A stretch of 43,642 nucleotides of DNA from a virus. Position numbers and translations under genes: made by a program. The first letter of the stretch is position 1, and each line of letters starts with the position of its first letter. Below the pieces are notes generated by a model, which did no database searches, was not told the DNA's origin, and worked only from the letters and a program-made list of their open reading frames with translations. The stretch covers positions 1 through 43,642 of IMG/VR virus record IMGVR_UViG_3300046517_000786. One strand, given 5' to 3'. Positions 21,125-28,279 of this stretch are shown one piece after another.

Positions 21125-21161
21125 GGGGGGCGGCAGGTAAACGCTGTCGCTCCCCTTATTT
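21125..21161 (+). terminator. Strong Rho-independent terminator after capsid gene
   Basis: A 12-bp stem: GGGGGGCGGCAG (21125-21136) with CTGTCGCTCCCC (21144-21155), two G-U pairs, a 7-base loop and TTATTT. It is the most stable hairpin I see in the late block. It would limit transcription of the downstream fibre, lysis and tail genes relative to the capsid gene. Confidence 0.85.
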
Positions 21162-21172
21162 GGAGGATAACT

Positions 21173-21598
21173 ATGAAAAAGATCTTAATTTCTGCTTTAG
21201 TTTTAGCATTTGTTTCTCTGTCTTTTGCGGATGTGAAGAAGATTTCACGCGCAGGAAACAGCACCATGATTGCGCAAGGCGGTACAAATACCACCAGTGC
21301 ATTGCCAGTGGTTGTTTCGGGAGATAGCAATACGAATGAGTATAGTCTCGTATCATTGACAGCAACAGTGTCTGGTACTGATACAGCATATACGAATACA
21401 TTTGGAGTATCTTATGTTGCAACTCCTCTAGTATTTGTTGGAAGAACCAGTGGAGTATTGCCATCAGGAAACGGAGTTGTAACGATTACCGTAACGACTT
21501 CGAATCTTATTGCTTCAGGTCTCGCCTCTGGTGGAGTTGGAACGAATAACATTCCCATTCTTATCTACGGATACAAGAATACAGGTACGTTTCCTTAA
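21173..21598 (+). CDS. Signal-peptide-bearing lectin-like virion protein (141 aa)
   Basis: A 141-residue protein with a textbook Sec signal peptide: KK, a hydrophobic core (ILISALVLAFVSLS), then FA|D at ~19-21. The mature part is Thr/Asn/Gly-rich. The last ~65 residues (NTFGVSYVATPLVFVGRT... ILIYGYKNTG) resemble H-type-lectin or fibre-tip beta sandwiches. Ribosome-binding site GGAGG. First gene after the capsid terminator and first of a run of exported proteins. It could be a surface-displayed adhesin, a virion fibre needing export, or a host-interaction protein. Confidence 0.6.
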   Translation: MKKILISALVLAFVSLSFADVKKISRAGNSTMIAQGGTNTTSALPVVVSGDSNTNEYSLVSLTATVSGTDTAYTNTFGVSYVATPLVFVGRTSGVLPSGNGVVTITVTTSNLIASGLASGGVGTNNIPILIYGYKNTGTFP

Positions 21599-21619
21599 CA
21601 TTTAAAAAAGGAGGATCGA

Positions 21620-22087
21620 ATGAAGATCCGATATGCTTTTGTAGCTTCTTTAATGATAGCTACAGTATGGGCTGCGGCACAGCAGGTGCAGAGCGGCGGA
21701 TTGATTAGGCTGTTGGGTCCTACGACCTTAACGTCTAGCTATGTTGCGACCACGAACATTGATCTTCAGAGTTACGATTCCTGTACCTTAATCATTACAG
21801 TTCCAACTTCTCAGGCAGCGGCTAATGGCAAGGTAAAACCGCAATGGTCTTCAGATGGAACAACCTTCTATGATGAGCCGGTTCTATCAGCCGGGACTAC
21901 TTCTGGTGGGGAGACTCCGTTTACGATCAGCTCCAGGGTGTATGCGATTGATATGTCTAATCCTACAAATACATTTGTGGATAGGACTCGTAGATTATCT
22001 CGTTATTTCCGTTGCTCTATTTCAAGCACGAACGTAACGACAGGAACACTTCAAATTGATGTAAAACCTGAAAATAACCAGAATTAA
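21620..22087 (+). CDS. Signal-peptide-bearing beta-sandwich protein (155 aa)
   Basis: A 155-residue protein. The signal peptide is MKIRYAFVASLMIATVWAAA with probable cleavage around 19-21 (AAA|QQ). The mature domain has NIDLQSYDSCTLIITVPTS and KVKPQWSSDGTTFYDEP (~50-100), the signature of jelly-roll or discoidin-like domains seen on phage head fibres and adhesins. Strong ribosome-binding site AAGGAGG. It is in the exported cluster after the capsid gene. Confidence 0.6.
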   Translation: MKIRYAFVASLMIATVWAAAQQVQSGGLIRLLGPTTLTSSYVATTNIDLQSYDSCTLIITVPTSQAAANGKVKPQWSSDGTTFYDEPVLSAGTTSGGETPFTISSRVYAIDMSNPTNTFVDRTRRLSRYFRCSISSTNVTTGTLQIDVKPENNQN

Positions 22088-22091
22088 CCAA

Positions 22092-23366
22092 ATGGATAAT
22101 CAAGGCATTCGGTTTAATCGGATAGGTATTGTATTAGGGGCATTAGCCTTGATGATTGCCATAAGCTATCAAGGGTTATCAGAGTCTGGAGGAGGAGGTT
22201 CGACTGCTTTCGTTAACCCTCCAGCGGGATCTAATAACTCCACGAATCAGAGCTTTTCTGGGTCTGTCACGGTATCCAATCTTTTTATTGGTACTGGTAA
22301 CGGTCAGATTATTTCAACGAATTCAGCTGGAACCAATCAATTTGGAACCACCAAATTCTTTCCGGGAGGTCCAAGTGGTGATTATGTTTATTTCACGGAT
22401 CCATTAGGAAATCCCATAGGAATCATTCAGACCAACTCTTTTCAAGGATTCAGATTGGGTTCTACTAATAATGGGCCAATGCTTTCATTTAGAAGTAGTA
22501 CCGGCCTGATTATGCTTTCCAATGCAAATTTCCAAGTCAATGGGAATGCTGCTATTGATGGGAATTCAACTTTTGGAGATGCAGCTTCTGATTCAGTTAC
22601 ATTTAATGCTGGAACAGCTACCACGGTTGGGGGTCTTAATTACAATACTAGCACCATGTTTATCACGAATGGTGGTGTTTCTTTTGGTACTAATCTAATT
22701 GCCACAACTGAAGCTGTTAGGATTCAAGGAGCGGGTGTAAGCGGTGTTGCTTTAACTGTGGTGCAAAGTCCGGGAGGCGGAGCGGTTGGAATGCAAGTGT
22801 GGAAAACTGCAAATGGAACCACTGTAATGCAGGTTTCTTCGAATGGGAATTTATTGGTAGGAAATGGAGCATTATCTGCCACAGGATATAATGGATTGAA
22901 TTCAGGTGGAACCGTTTCCTTCATTAACAATACGGCTTCGACTGGTTCATCCACCGATGTAGGAGGTGGGACTGGAACTAGTGCCAAGACAACAATTTCA
23001 GCAAGTGGAGCTAAACTTGGAAGTTTTAGTACAAATGTAATTCAATTAAACGCAGTCAATTTCCAAGCTACAACGAATAGTTCAACAGTTGGTCCTAATT
23101 TGATGGCAACCGTTAATCTGATCCCTGGATCGATTGGAACAAATTCTTTTTATAGCACAAACTTTCCTGTAACTGGATCTATTACAAACGGAGCCTATAT
23201 GAAGATTGTTCCTGGAGGAGGTGCTCTCGATCAATACTTGCTAGTGGATGTGAGTTGTAAAACTAACGGAACAATCACTCTTTATATCAATAACAGAGAT
23301 CCAAACATTGCTCATACCCCAAGCAATGGAACTTATGGAGTATTTGGTGTAATGCCTTCTTTATAA
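22092..23366 (+). CDS. Membrane-anchored tail-fibre-like protein (424 aa)
   Basis: A 424-residue protein. An N-terminal hydrophobic segment (residues ~10-29, GIVLGALALMIAISYQGLSE) is followed by a Gly/Ser linker. A long Asn/Gly/Thr-rich beta-repeat region contains fibre-type motifs such as NANFQVNGNAAIDGNSTFGD (~139-158) and DSVTFNAGTA. The C-terminal ~75 residues form a compact domain (VSCKTNGTITLYINNRDP). The repeat style is that of trimeric tail fibres. The leader LG..LM.A.SY...S..GGGGST is shared with the protein at 23778. A fibre with a membrane leader is unusual. Confidence 0.6.
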   Translation: MDNQGIRFNRIGIVLGALALMIAISYQGLSESGGGGSTAFVNPPAGSNNSTNQSFSGSVTVSNLFIGTGNGQIISTNSAGTNQFGTTKFFPGGPSGDYVYFTDPLGNPIGIIQTNSFQGFRLGSTNNGPMLSFRSSTGLIMLSNANFQVNGNAAIDGNSTFGDAASDSVTFNAGTATTVGGLNYNTSTMFITNGGVSFGTNLIATTEAVRIQGAGVSGVALTVVQSPGGGAVGMQVWKTANGTTVMQVSSNGNLLVGNGALSATGYNGLNSGGTVSFINNTASTGSSTDVGGGTGTSAKTTISASGAKLGSFSTNVIQLNAVNFQATTNSSTVGPNLMATVNLIPGSIGTNSFYSTNFPVTGSITNGAYMKIVPGGGALDQYLLVDVSCKTNGTITLYINNRDPNIAHTPSNGTYGVFGVMPSL

Positions 23367-23367
23367 T

Positions 23368-23781
23368 ATGAAAATACTATCTGCTCTTATTTTAGTTTTA
23401 TCCTTAAATCTAAATTTAGAGGCTGCCACTATTACCAGAATCTTTGTTGAAAGCTTCCCTGGAGGCTATCATCTTGAGGTTTATGGCCGTCTCAAAGATG
23501 TTTCTCAATGTGAGAAGATTGACATTAAGACTCAGGCTGAGTTGGATAAAATCACAGGTATTGCTTCCTCTCCAGAGTTTAGTTTAGGAAAGGCTCCGAT
23601 TCGTTTTAAAATCTGGTTTGCTGATGCTTCTAACCCAGACAAGGTCGAAGGATCGATCTCACAAGTGGACTTCGATCTTGTGACATCTGACGTGTTTACA
23701 CCCAAAAGCTTTCAGTCTCCGACTCTTAAAGCTTCAACGGATGCTGTGAAGGATATTAAAGATTTAATCGCTACCAAATGA
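23368..23781 (+). CDS. Signal-peptide-bearing protein of unknown function (137 aa)
   Basis: A 137-residue protein with signal peptide MKILSALILVLSLNLNLEAA and cleavage likely after EA (~19). The mature part has a beta-rich core (TRIFVESFPGGYHLEVYGRL) and an acidic helix. The end is a Lys/Asp helix. Its TGA overlaps the next ATG. No family is recognised. By context it belongs with the exported group and may partner with the neighbouring anchored proteins. Confidence 0.55.
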   Translation: MKILSALILVLSLNLNLEAATITRIFVESFPGGYHLEVYGRLKDVSQCEKIDIKTQAELDKITGIASSPEFSLGKAPIRFKIWFADASNPDKVEGSISQVDFDLVTSDVFTPKSFQSPTLKASTDAVKDIKDLIATK

Positions 23782-24620
23782 AATGGAAAGTTACTCTTGG
23801 AATAATCGGTCTGATGGTGGCTCTAAGCTATCATGTCTATTCTCAGGCTGGTGCTGGTGGTTCTACAGGATATAGTCCAAGCATAGCAGGTAGTGGTGGA
23901 GGAGGAAGTGGCGGTGGGAGCGGCCCGGCAGTTCAAGGTCCAACCAACACTTTTGCATGGTTTAAATCGGATACCGGTTTAACGCTTGGAACATCAACAA
24001 ACCTGGTTGAAGGGTGGGCTGACCAATCTGGACATACTAATGATGTTTTATATTTTTCAGGAACCAAGATGCAGCAAATATCTAACGTCCTGAATGGTTA
24101 TCCTGCAATAAGGGGGGTGGCTACAGATTCTGGCTTGGTTAATACAAATGGAGTTGTAGCGGGAACATCTTGGACAATTATTTACGTTGCAACCTGTGGA
24201 TCTGCTCAAACTCAATATGAAGTGGCTTTTGCAATTCGTGATCCAGGTAATGCAAGATGGGCATTGCAAATGGGGAACGATCCTCTTGATGGACTTGGAT
24301 GGGTGGGAGCTGGAGCTGGAACCGATCTTGGACCCAAGGCTTTATTGACCAATCAAGCCTATACCCGGTCTTACGTAAAGTCTTCAACCGCATGGAATGT
24401 TTATCAGAACGGTTCACAGATTGTTACGAATATAGCTGATACATCTGGTCCGGTTACTTCGGTATCAGAATTCGGAATTGGAGCAGAATATGATGGGATA
24501 GTGGCTAGTCGCTCTCTCATTGGAGACGTATTTGAAGTCATAATTTATCGGACAGCCCTTTCAGATGCTAACAGACAAGAAGTCGAAACCTACCTAAAAA
24601 ACAGATACCAACACTACTAA
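23778..24620 (+). CDS. Membrane-anchored LamG / concanavalin A-like protein (280 aa)
   Basis: A 280-residue protein. TM or uncleaved signal segment at ~4-20, Gly/Ser linker (residues ~24-50), then a LamG-like beta-sandwich beginning FAWFKSDTGLTL (59-70), with VEGWADQSGHTNDV, GYPAIRGV and a C-terminal FEVIIYRTALSDANRQEVE typical of this carbohydrate-binding fold. The ending helix (VETYLKNRY) is also typical. The leader matches that of 22092-23366. It is probably a glycan-binding module displayed on the cell surface or virion. Confidence 0.68.
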   Translation: MKWKVTLGIIGLMVALSYHVYSQAGAGGSTGYSPSIAGSGGGGSGGGSGPAVQGPTNTFAWFKSDTGLTLGTSTNLVEGWADQSGHTNDVLYFSGTKMQQISNVLNGYPAIRGVATDSGLVNTNGVVAGTSWTIIYVATCGSAQTQYEVAFAIRDPGNARWALQMGNDPLDGLGWVGAGAGTDLGPKALLTNQAYTRSYVKSSTAWNVYQNGSQIVTNIADTSGPVTSVSEFGIGAEYDGIVASRSLIGDVFEVIIYRTALSDANRQEVETYLKNRYQHY

Positions 24621-24621
24621 T

Positions 24622-24795
24622 ATGACATTTACATTTAACATCGTCGGGAACGGACAAATGAGCCAAGGGGCAGTCAATGGACCTCAAGATATTGCAGATA
24701 TGTTTGTGAAACTGGTGGAATTGGCCAAGAAAACCAATGAACCTCAGCAATATATCTCCACAAGCTTTAGCATGAGTATCACAGTCCTTCCTTAA
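24622..24795 (+). CDS. Small protein of unknown function (57 aa)
   Basis: A 57-residue protein (MTFTFNIVGNGQMSQG at the N-terminus), with two strands flanking a helix (DIADMFVKLVELAKK). It starts one base after the LamG gene and its TAA overlaps the next ATG (TAATG). No family is recognised. It lies between the exported cluster and the lysis region. Confidence 0.5.
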   Translation: MTFTFNIVGNGQMSQGAVNGPQDIADMFVKLVELAKKTNEPQQYISTSFSMSITVLP

Positions 24796-25073
24796 TGAAT
24801 GATACCCATCAGATTTTGATGCAAGTGACGGAGATGAAGGGGATGTTGGAGAACCATATCCAAGTCACCAAAATCCAGATAGAAGAACAAGGTAAACTAA
24901 TAAAATCACACTCTGAAGAGATATGGGGGACAGGAGACTCTAATCCTGGCATAAAGGTTAAAGTTAAGGAATTAACAGACTCTGAAAAAGAAAAGAAAGT
25001 ATTAAGGACCGTATTTGCCAGCACTATTATAGGATTGGTTGGAGAACGTGTTTATCACCTTTTTGCTAAATAA
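24795..25073 (+). CDS. Coiled-coil protein with C-terminal TM (XhlA-like, 92 aa)
   Basis: A 92-residue protein. The N-terminal two-thirds are an amphipathic coiled coil (MLENHIQVTKIQIEEQGKLI), with GDSNPGIKVKVKELTDSEKE in the middle and a hydrophobic C-terminal segment (VFASTIIGLVGERVYHLF, ~72-90). This layout is that of XhlA-type lysis-accessory proteins, which bind the inner membrane and assist the holin. It is placed directly before the holin-like gene. Confidence 0.55.
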   Translation: MNDTHQILMQVTEMKGMLENHIQVTKIQIEEQGKLIKSHSEEIWGTGDSNPGIKVKVKELTDSEKEKKVLRTVFASTIIGLVGERVYHLFAK

Positions 25074-25077
25074 AATT

Positions 25078-25317
25078 ATGGATAAATTCTTAAAAGTAAT
25101 ATTGTTACCTATTGTTCGTCACAGTTTAAATGCTGTGTGTGTATGGCTCATTGGACGAGGATTAACAGATCAAGCTGGAGCCGCCCAGATTCAAGGGTTA
25201 ACCGAAACTATCACAGGCATCCTTCTAGTAGCTTCAAATCTGGCGTGGTCCATGATTGAGAAGAACACCATCCATAAACAACTTTCAGACCAATCATCCG
25301 GAATCCCACCTAAATAG
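25078..25317 (+). CDS. Holin-like membrane protein (79 aa)
   Basis: A 79-residue protein from ATG 25078. A longer in-frame start at 25039 overlaps the previous gene and is less likely. It has two hydrophobic segments (~4-27 and ~42-60), the second ending ASNLAWSMIEK, which resembles the 'G...L.WS...K' ending of small two-TM phage holins. The short charged tail is cytoplasmic. It would form the membrane lesion that times lysis. Neighbours are the XhlA-like, lipoprotein and barrel-domain genes. Confidence 0.6.
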   Translation: MDKFLKVILLPIVRHSLNAVCVWLIGRGLTDQAGAAQIQGLTETITGILLVASNLAWSMIEKNTIHKQLSDQSSGIPPK

Positions 25318-25321
25318 TCTT

Positions 25322-25744
25322 ATGAAGACAATACTAAAACTCCCGTTAATTGGTCTGATTTTTCTTGCAGGCTGTGCGAACCTCATCAGTTCCTACGATC
25401 AAAACAGCTATTATAACGCTCAAAATCTGAAGATTGAGTCCTTGGCTCTTGTAGATGCTTCTAATACGCCAGCAACGTTCCATGCGGAACAAATCACTGT
25501 TTTACAGGATAAACTGTCTTTTGCTTATGCCTATGAGCAGGGAAAGGGTAAAAGTAACGCTGTATCATGTAAGCAATGGGATATTTTAATAAACCCAAAA
25601 GGAAGCCTTCTAGGATCTTATCTGGAATCATGGAAGAATGGAGCAGAATACTCTCCAGACTATATCCAAGAGAAACGGATTCAGATTAGCGATGGTTTCG
25701 ATGAGATAATTCGGTTGGAAGGCGCCAAAGCGGACCGTCATTAG
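25322..25744 (+). CDS. Lipoprotein in lysis region (140 aa)
   Basis: A 140-residue protein from ATG 25322. The leader MKTILKLPLIGLIFLAGC has a lipobox (LAGC, Cys 18), so the mature protein is lipid-anchored, probably in the outer membrane. The mature part is alpha/beta and acidic. Position after the holin suggests an outer-membrane spanin-like role, but at ~120 mature residues it is longer than usual o-spanins and lacks their Pro-rich composition. Confidence 0.6.
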   Translation: MKTILKLPLIGLIFLAGCANLISSYDQNSYYNAQNLKIESLALVDASNTPATFHAEQITVLQDKLSFAYAYEQGKGKSNAVSCKQWDILINPKGSLLGSYLESWKNGAEYSPDYIQEKRIQISDGFDEIIRLEGAKADRH

Positions 25745-25755
25745 AACTTAAATTT

Positions 25756-26082
25756 ATGTCATTACTAGACGATCTTAAAAATGGAGCCTTAGAGGCAGCT
25801 AAGAATGTTCGAGACACCTTGATTGAGGAAGCATCCAAGGATGCCATTCAATTCGTTGAGATGGCCTTCCCATCGATTCAAAGGTACATCGTCCTCAGAT
25901 TGTCTGGGAAGATCACTGAGGATGAGTTTGAGAGCCTTTTAAAGGGTCTTTTGGCCCTAGCTGAGATGAAAGCTTTAACGGTTGCAGGACTGGGAGAGAT
26001 CGAGATTGATAAGACTCGTAACTTTATCCTTAAAACAGTCACTTCCATTGCAATTGGGGCTGTAAGTAAAATAGGTATTTAA
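25756..26082 (+). CDS. Small helical phage protein of unknown function (108 aa)
   Basis: A 108-residue, mainly helical protein. The middle ISGKITEDEFESLLKGLLALAEMKALT-like segment (residues ~50-78) and the following AGLGEIEIDKTRN match a pattern I know from short proteins encoded near phage lysis genes. A weakly hydrophobic C-terminus follows. The function is unknown; a peripheral membrane role is possible. Confidence 0.55.
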   Translation: MSLLDDLKNGALEAAKNVRDTLIEEASKDAIQFVEMAFPSIQRYIVLRLSGKITEDEFESLLKGLLALAEMKALTVAGLGEIEIDKTRNFILKTVTSIAIGAVSKIGI

Positions 26083-26241
26083 ATGGAACATGACCCCTTT
26101 ATTGATAAACCAAAGTGGATTGAGGTTCTCTTCTCAATCCCATTAGTTTTTCTAATACTAGTTTGGGGGATTATTAGATTTCCTTTAGAGGTACTGGGGT
26201 TTATTAAGGATATTGGGGGTTATTTACTTAAGAGAAAATGA
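26083..26241 (+). CDS. Single-pass membrane protein (52 aa)
   Basis: A 52-residue protein starting directly after the previous stop. It has one hydrophobic segment (~14-31, EVLFSIPLVFLILVWGI), followed by basic residues at the C-terminus (LLKRK). Its TGA overlaps the next ATG. It could be a pinholin, antiholin or i-spanin-like partner in the lysis region, with no specific motif to decide. Confidence 0.5.
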   Translation: MEHDPFIDKPKWIEVLFSIPLVFLILVWGIIRFPLEVLGFIKDIGGYLLKRK

Positions 26242-26678
26242 AGGAAATGAAAAAAGTTCTTGCAACTCACATGGAACCTCAGCCCTTGGCAATCGGTCCG
26301 TGGATGGGGTCTTTCTTTCCTGGTGTAGCTCTTCCTTCAACTAAAGCTTTAAGAAAGTGGGTTATTGTGCGTTATGGAGATCTTTTTACGTGCGCCATGG
26401 TGGCAGATGTTGGCCCGTGGTGTTGCGATGATGATGCCTACGTCTTTGGAGAAGAGAAATCCAGAGCTGAGACGCATAAAGGACGGTATTGTCCTCTTAG
26501 AGAAGGATCTTTAGCTCTAGCAAGCGTTCCTGATGGCAATGGAGGGATATTGGGAGTGACTGTCTGCAATGGTGCAGGCATTGATTTGTTTCCAGCTACT
26601 GCGAAAGCTTTAGGGATACCTGAAGGAGAGAATGTCATGGTAGAATGGAAGTTTATCGAGCCTCCTTTTAATATATGA
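26238..26678 (+). CDS. RlpA/expansin-like double-psi beta-barrel protein, candidate endolysin
   Basis: A 146-residue protein. The C-terminal half has the double-psi barrel signature: MVADVGPWCCDDD (~54-66) and NGAGIDLFPATAKALGI (111-127), with closing strand VMVEWKF (133-139). The D-x-G-P and G-I-D-L motifs match RlpA-like lytic transglycosylases and related barrel enzymes. The 'D' of GIDL is the usual catalytic position. No signal peptide is seen. Within a holin-containing region and with no other endolysin recognised, it is the best candidate for the muralytic enzyme. It is coupled by ATGA at both ends. M1, M4 or M12 could be the start. Confidence 0.55.
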   Translation: MKEMKKVLATHMEPQPLAIGPWMGSFFPGVALPSTKALRKWVIVRYGDLFTCAMVADVGPWCCDDDAYVFGEEKSRAETHKGRYCPLREGSLALASVPDGNGGILGVTVCNGAGIDLFPATAKALGIPEGENVMVEWKFIEPPFNI

Positions 26679-26764
26679 TTATCGCCATTGCTCTTATGTT
26701 GGGATTATTAACATGCGCCCTCTGGGTTGGCATCATGATTGGATATTTGAAATCAAAGAAATGA
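26675..26764 (+). CDS. 29-residue membrane peptide
   Basis: A 29-residue peptide, hydrophobic over residues 2-23 (IIAIALMLGLLTCALWVGI), with a basic end (KSKK). It overlaps the previous stop and the next start as ATGA, forming a four-gene chain. Support is the tight double overlap and a clean TM with positive-inside tail. Confidence 0.45.
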   Translation: MIIAIALMLGLLTCALWVGIMIGYLKSKK

Positions 26765-26949
26765 TCTTATTTTTTACATCATTAATCGTGGCTGTAGGGT
26801 ATGTATTATTTGCTGTTGAGAGCCAAAATTTAATCGATTCTCGATTCTTAGCTTCTTTAAATAAAGATAAATGTTTACAGCATCATCCAATCCACGATCC
26901 TTGTTGCATCCATTGTGTAGATATTAAACTTAAGAAAAAACGTGAATGA
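26761..26949 (+). CDS. Membrane protein with Cys/His cluster (62 aa)
   Basis: A 62-residue protein from ATG 26761, preferred because it overlaps the previous stop. An N-terminal TM segment (~2-19, ILFFTSLIVAVGYVLFAV) is followed by a C-terminal cluster C-x-x-HH-x-x-H-x-x-CC-x-x-C (residues ~39-52), which could bind metal. The tail is basic. The function is unknown. Confidence 0.45.
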   Translation: MILFFTSLIVAVGYVLFAVESQNLIDSRFLASLNKDKCLQHHPIHDPCCIHCVDIKLKKKRE

Positions 26950-27122
26950 TAAGGAAACAGAAAGAGTTGGATGTAGAAGGCATCAACCATTTTTTGAAGA
27001 AGACTGCACCCTCTGCATACAGGCTGACCTACACTTTGGACGACAGCAGAGATCTGCAAGTGGCAAGAAAGTTACTCAAGAATCTGATGAAAGCGAAGAA
27101 TTACCATAAAGGAACTGTATGA
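26946..27122 (+). CDS. Small basic helical protein (58 aa)
   Basis: A 58-residue protein overlapping both neighbours as ATGA. It is basic with predicted helices (GINHFLKKTAPSAYRL; DLQVARKLLKNLMKAK). A competing overlapping frame from GTG 26942 would give a Cys/His-containing 55-residue peptide; the ATG frame is preferred for its double overlap. It directly precedes the connector gene. Confidence 0.45.
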   Translation: MIRKQKELDVEGINHFLKKTAPSAYRLTYTLDDSRDLQVARKLLKNLMKAKNYHKGTV

Positions 27123-28279
27123 TGGATTATTTGGCGATTAAGAATGATTTATATCGCATGATTGGAACCAAGACTGGGACCACTCGGGGGGATCTGATTG
27201 CTGCTGTGGCATCTGCTATTCGTCGCGCACAGGAGGTGTTCGTAAACTATGGGAATTGGGCGTTTCTAGAACAACAGACCGATACAGTTTACATTCCTTT
27301 AGCTCCTCCTTACACAACCGGCACAATTACAGTGACTCAGGATTCAAAGACTGTTACTGGATCTGGGACTACCTTTACCAAGGACATGGAAGGGTCGTTT
27401 ATTCAGTTAACGAATCAAGGGTGGTATGAGATTAGAACATTTACTTCATCTACTGTTATTGTGTTGGCAGTTCCTTATCAGGGTACAAGTGCTGCTGCTC
27501 AAACTTTTGTAATCATTAAACGTTTCTACCCTCTCCCATTAAACTTCATTCGTCCCGTTGCTCTGGATGCGAAGCTGTTTAATCCCGGAACTACATCAGA
27601 AAGCGCACTCGTTTATCATGCGGATGCGAGTTTTAACGATGTCATCTCTCAAGGTGCCCCTCTCTGGTTTGGGATAGTCGGAAACATGCGTAGGCAGGAT
27701 TATTTTAATGTTGGAACTGTTAACGTATCAACGACAGCTAATGTCTCTTCGTGGACAATTTCATCTGGTACTTTACCAACTGATATTGTTGATCGAGAGA
27801 TCCGAATCAGAGGAGAGACTAATTCATATTATATTGATGCGAGGACAGCTTCAACATCTTGTACGACCTATGATCCTTATGTGAATCCTGCTGATGCTGG
27901 TAGCTCTGTGGCGAATGCGGTGTACGCCATCACACCTAAAGAGACGAAGCTTGTCGGGTTCTCTCCATGTGCAAATGATCGATATGTAGCGGCTATTCCT
28001 TACATTAAAGGTATCCCAGATATGATTGCGGATTCAGACGTCTCTCCGATTGTTCTAGCAGGGTATGAGGATGCTTTCCTTGCTACATGTCGATACTTGA
28101 TTGCGCTAGATGGAAGGACTGCACTGCGCGGAGATATGGTTGCTAATTTAACCAGAGCTTATCAGGAAGCAATCGGTGGTGCGTGGTTGAATGAACAAGT
28201 AGCTGAGAACATGAAACAACAGGATACCGGCAGACGCCCAGACAGAACTCAAATGGGTCCAAGCTGGATCTCTAGGTAA
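27119..28279 (+). CDS. Head-tail connector / tail adaptor-like structural protein (386 aa)
   Basis: A 386-residue protein. The helical N-terminus (IKNDLYRMIG...AVASAIRRAQEVF) is the usual start of podovirus adaptor proteins. A beta domain follows, with GTITVTQDSKTVTGSGTTF (~68-86) and YEIRTFTSSTVIVL (~103-116), a motif common in phage connector and fibre proteins that carry 'VTGSGT.F...M.G..I'. The C-terminal helical part precedes a Pro-rich tail (PDRTQMGPSW). It probably attaches the tail hub to the portal. Its last base is the first of the next gene. Confidence 0.6.
   Translation: MMDYLAIKNDLYRMIGTKTGTTRGDLIAAVASAIRRAQEVFVNYGNWAFLEQQTDTVYIPLAPPYTTGTITVTQDSKTVTGSGTTFTKDMEGSFIQLTNQGWYEIRTFTSSTVIVLAVPYQGTSAAAQTFVIIKRFYPLPLNFIRPVALDAKLFNPGTTSESALVYHADASFNDVISQGAPLWFGIVGNMRRQDYFNVGTVNVSTTANVSSWTISSGTLPTDIVDREIRIRGETNSYYIDARTASTSCTTYDPYVNPADAGSSVANAVYAITPKETKLVGFSPCANDRYVAAIPYIKGIPDMIADSDVSPIVLAGYEDAFLATCRYLIALDGRTALRGDMVANLTRAYQEAIGGAWLNEQVAENMKQQDTGRRPDRTQMGPSWISR

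Noticed and set aside
22724-22987. Long minus-strand frame rich in Pro/Val inside the fibre-like gene
   Set aside because: It is the antisense reading of Gly/Thr/Asn-rich repeats and has no start signal or neighbours on that strand.
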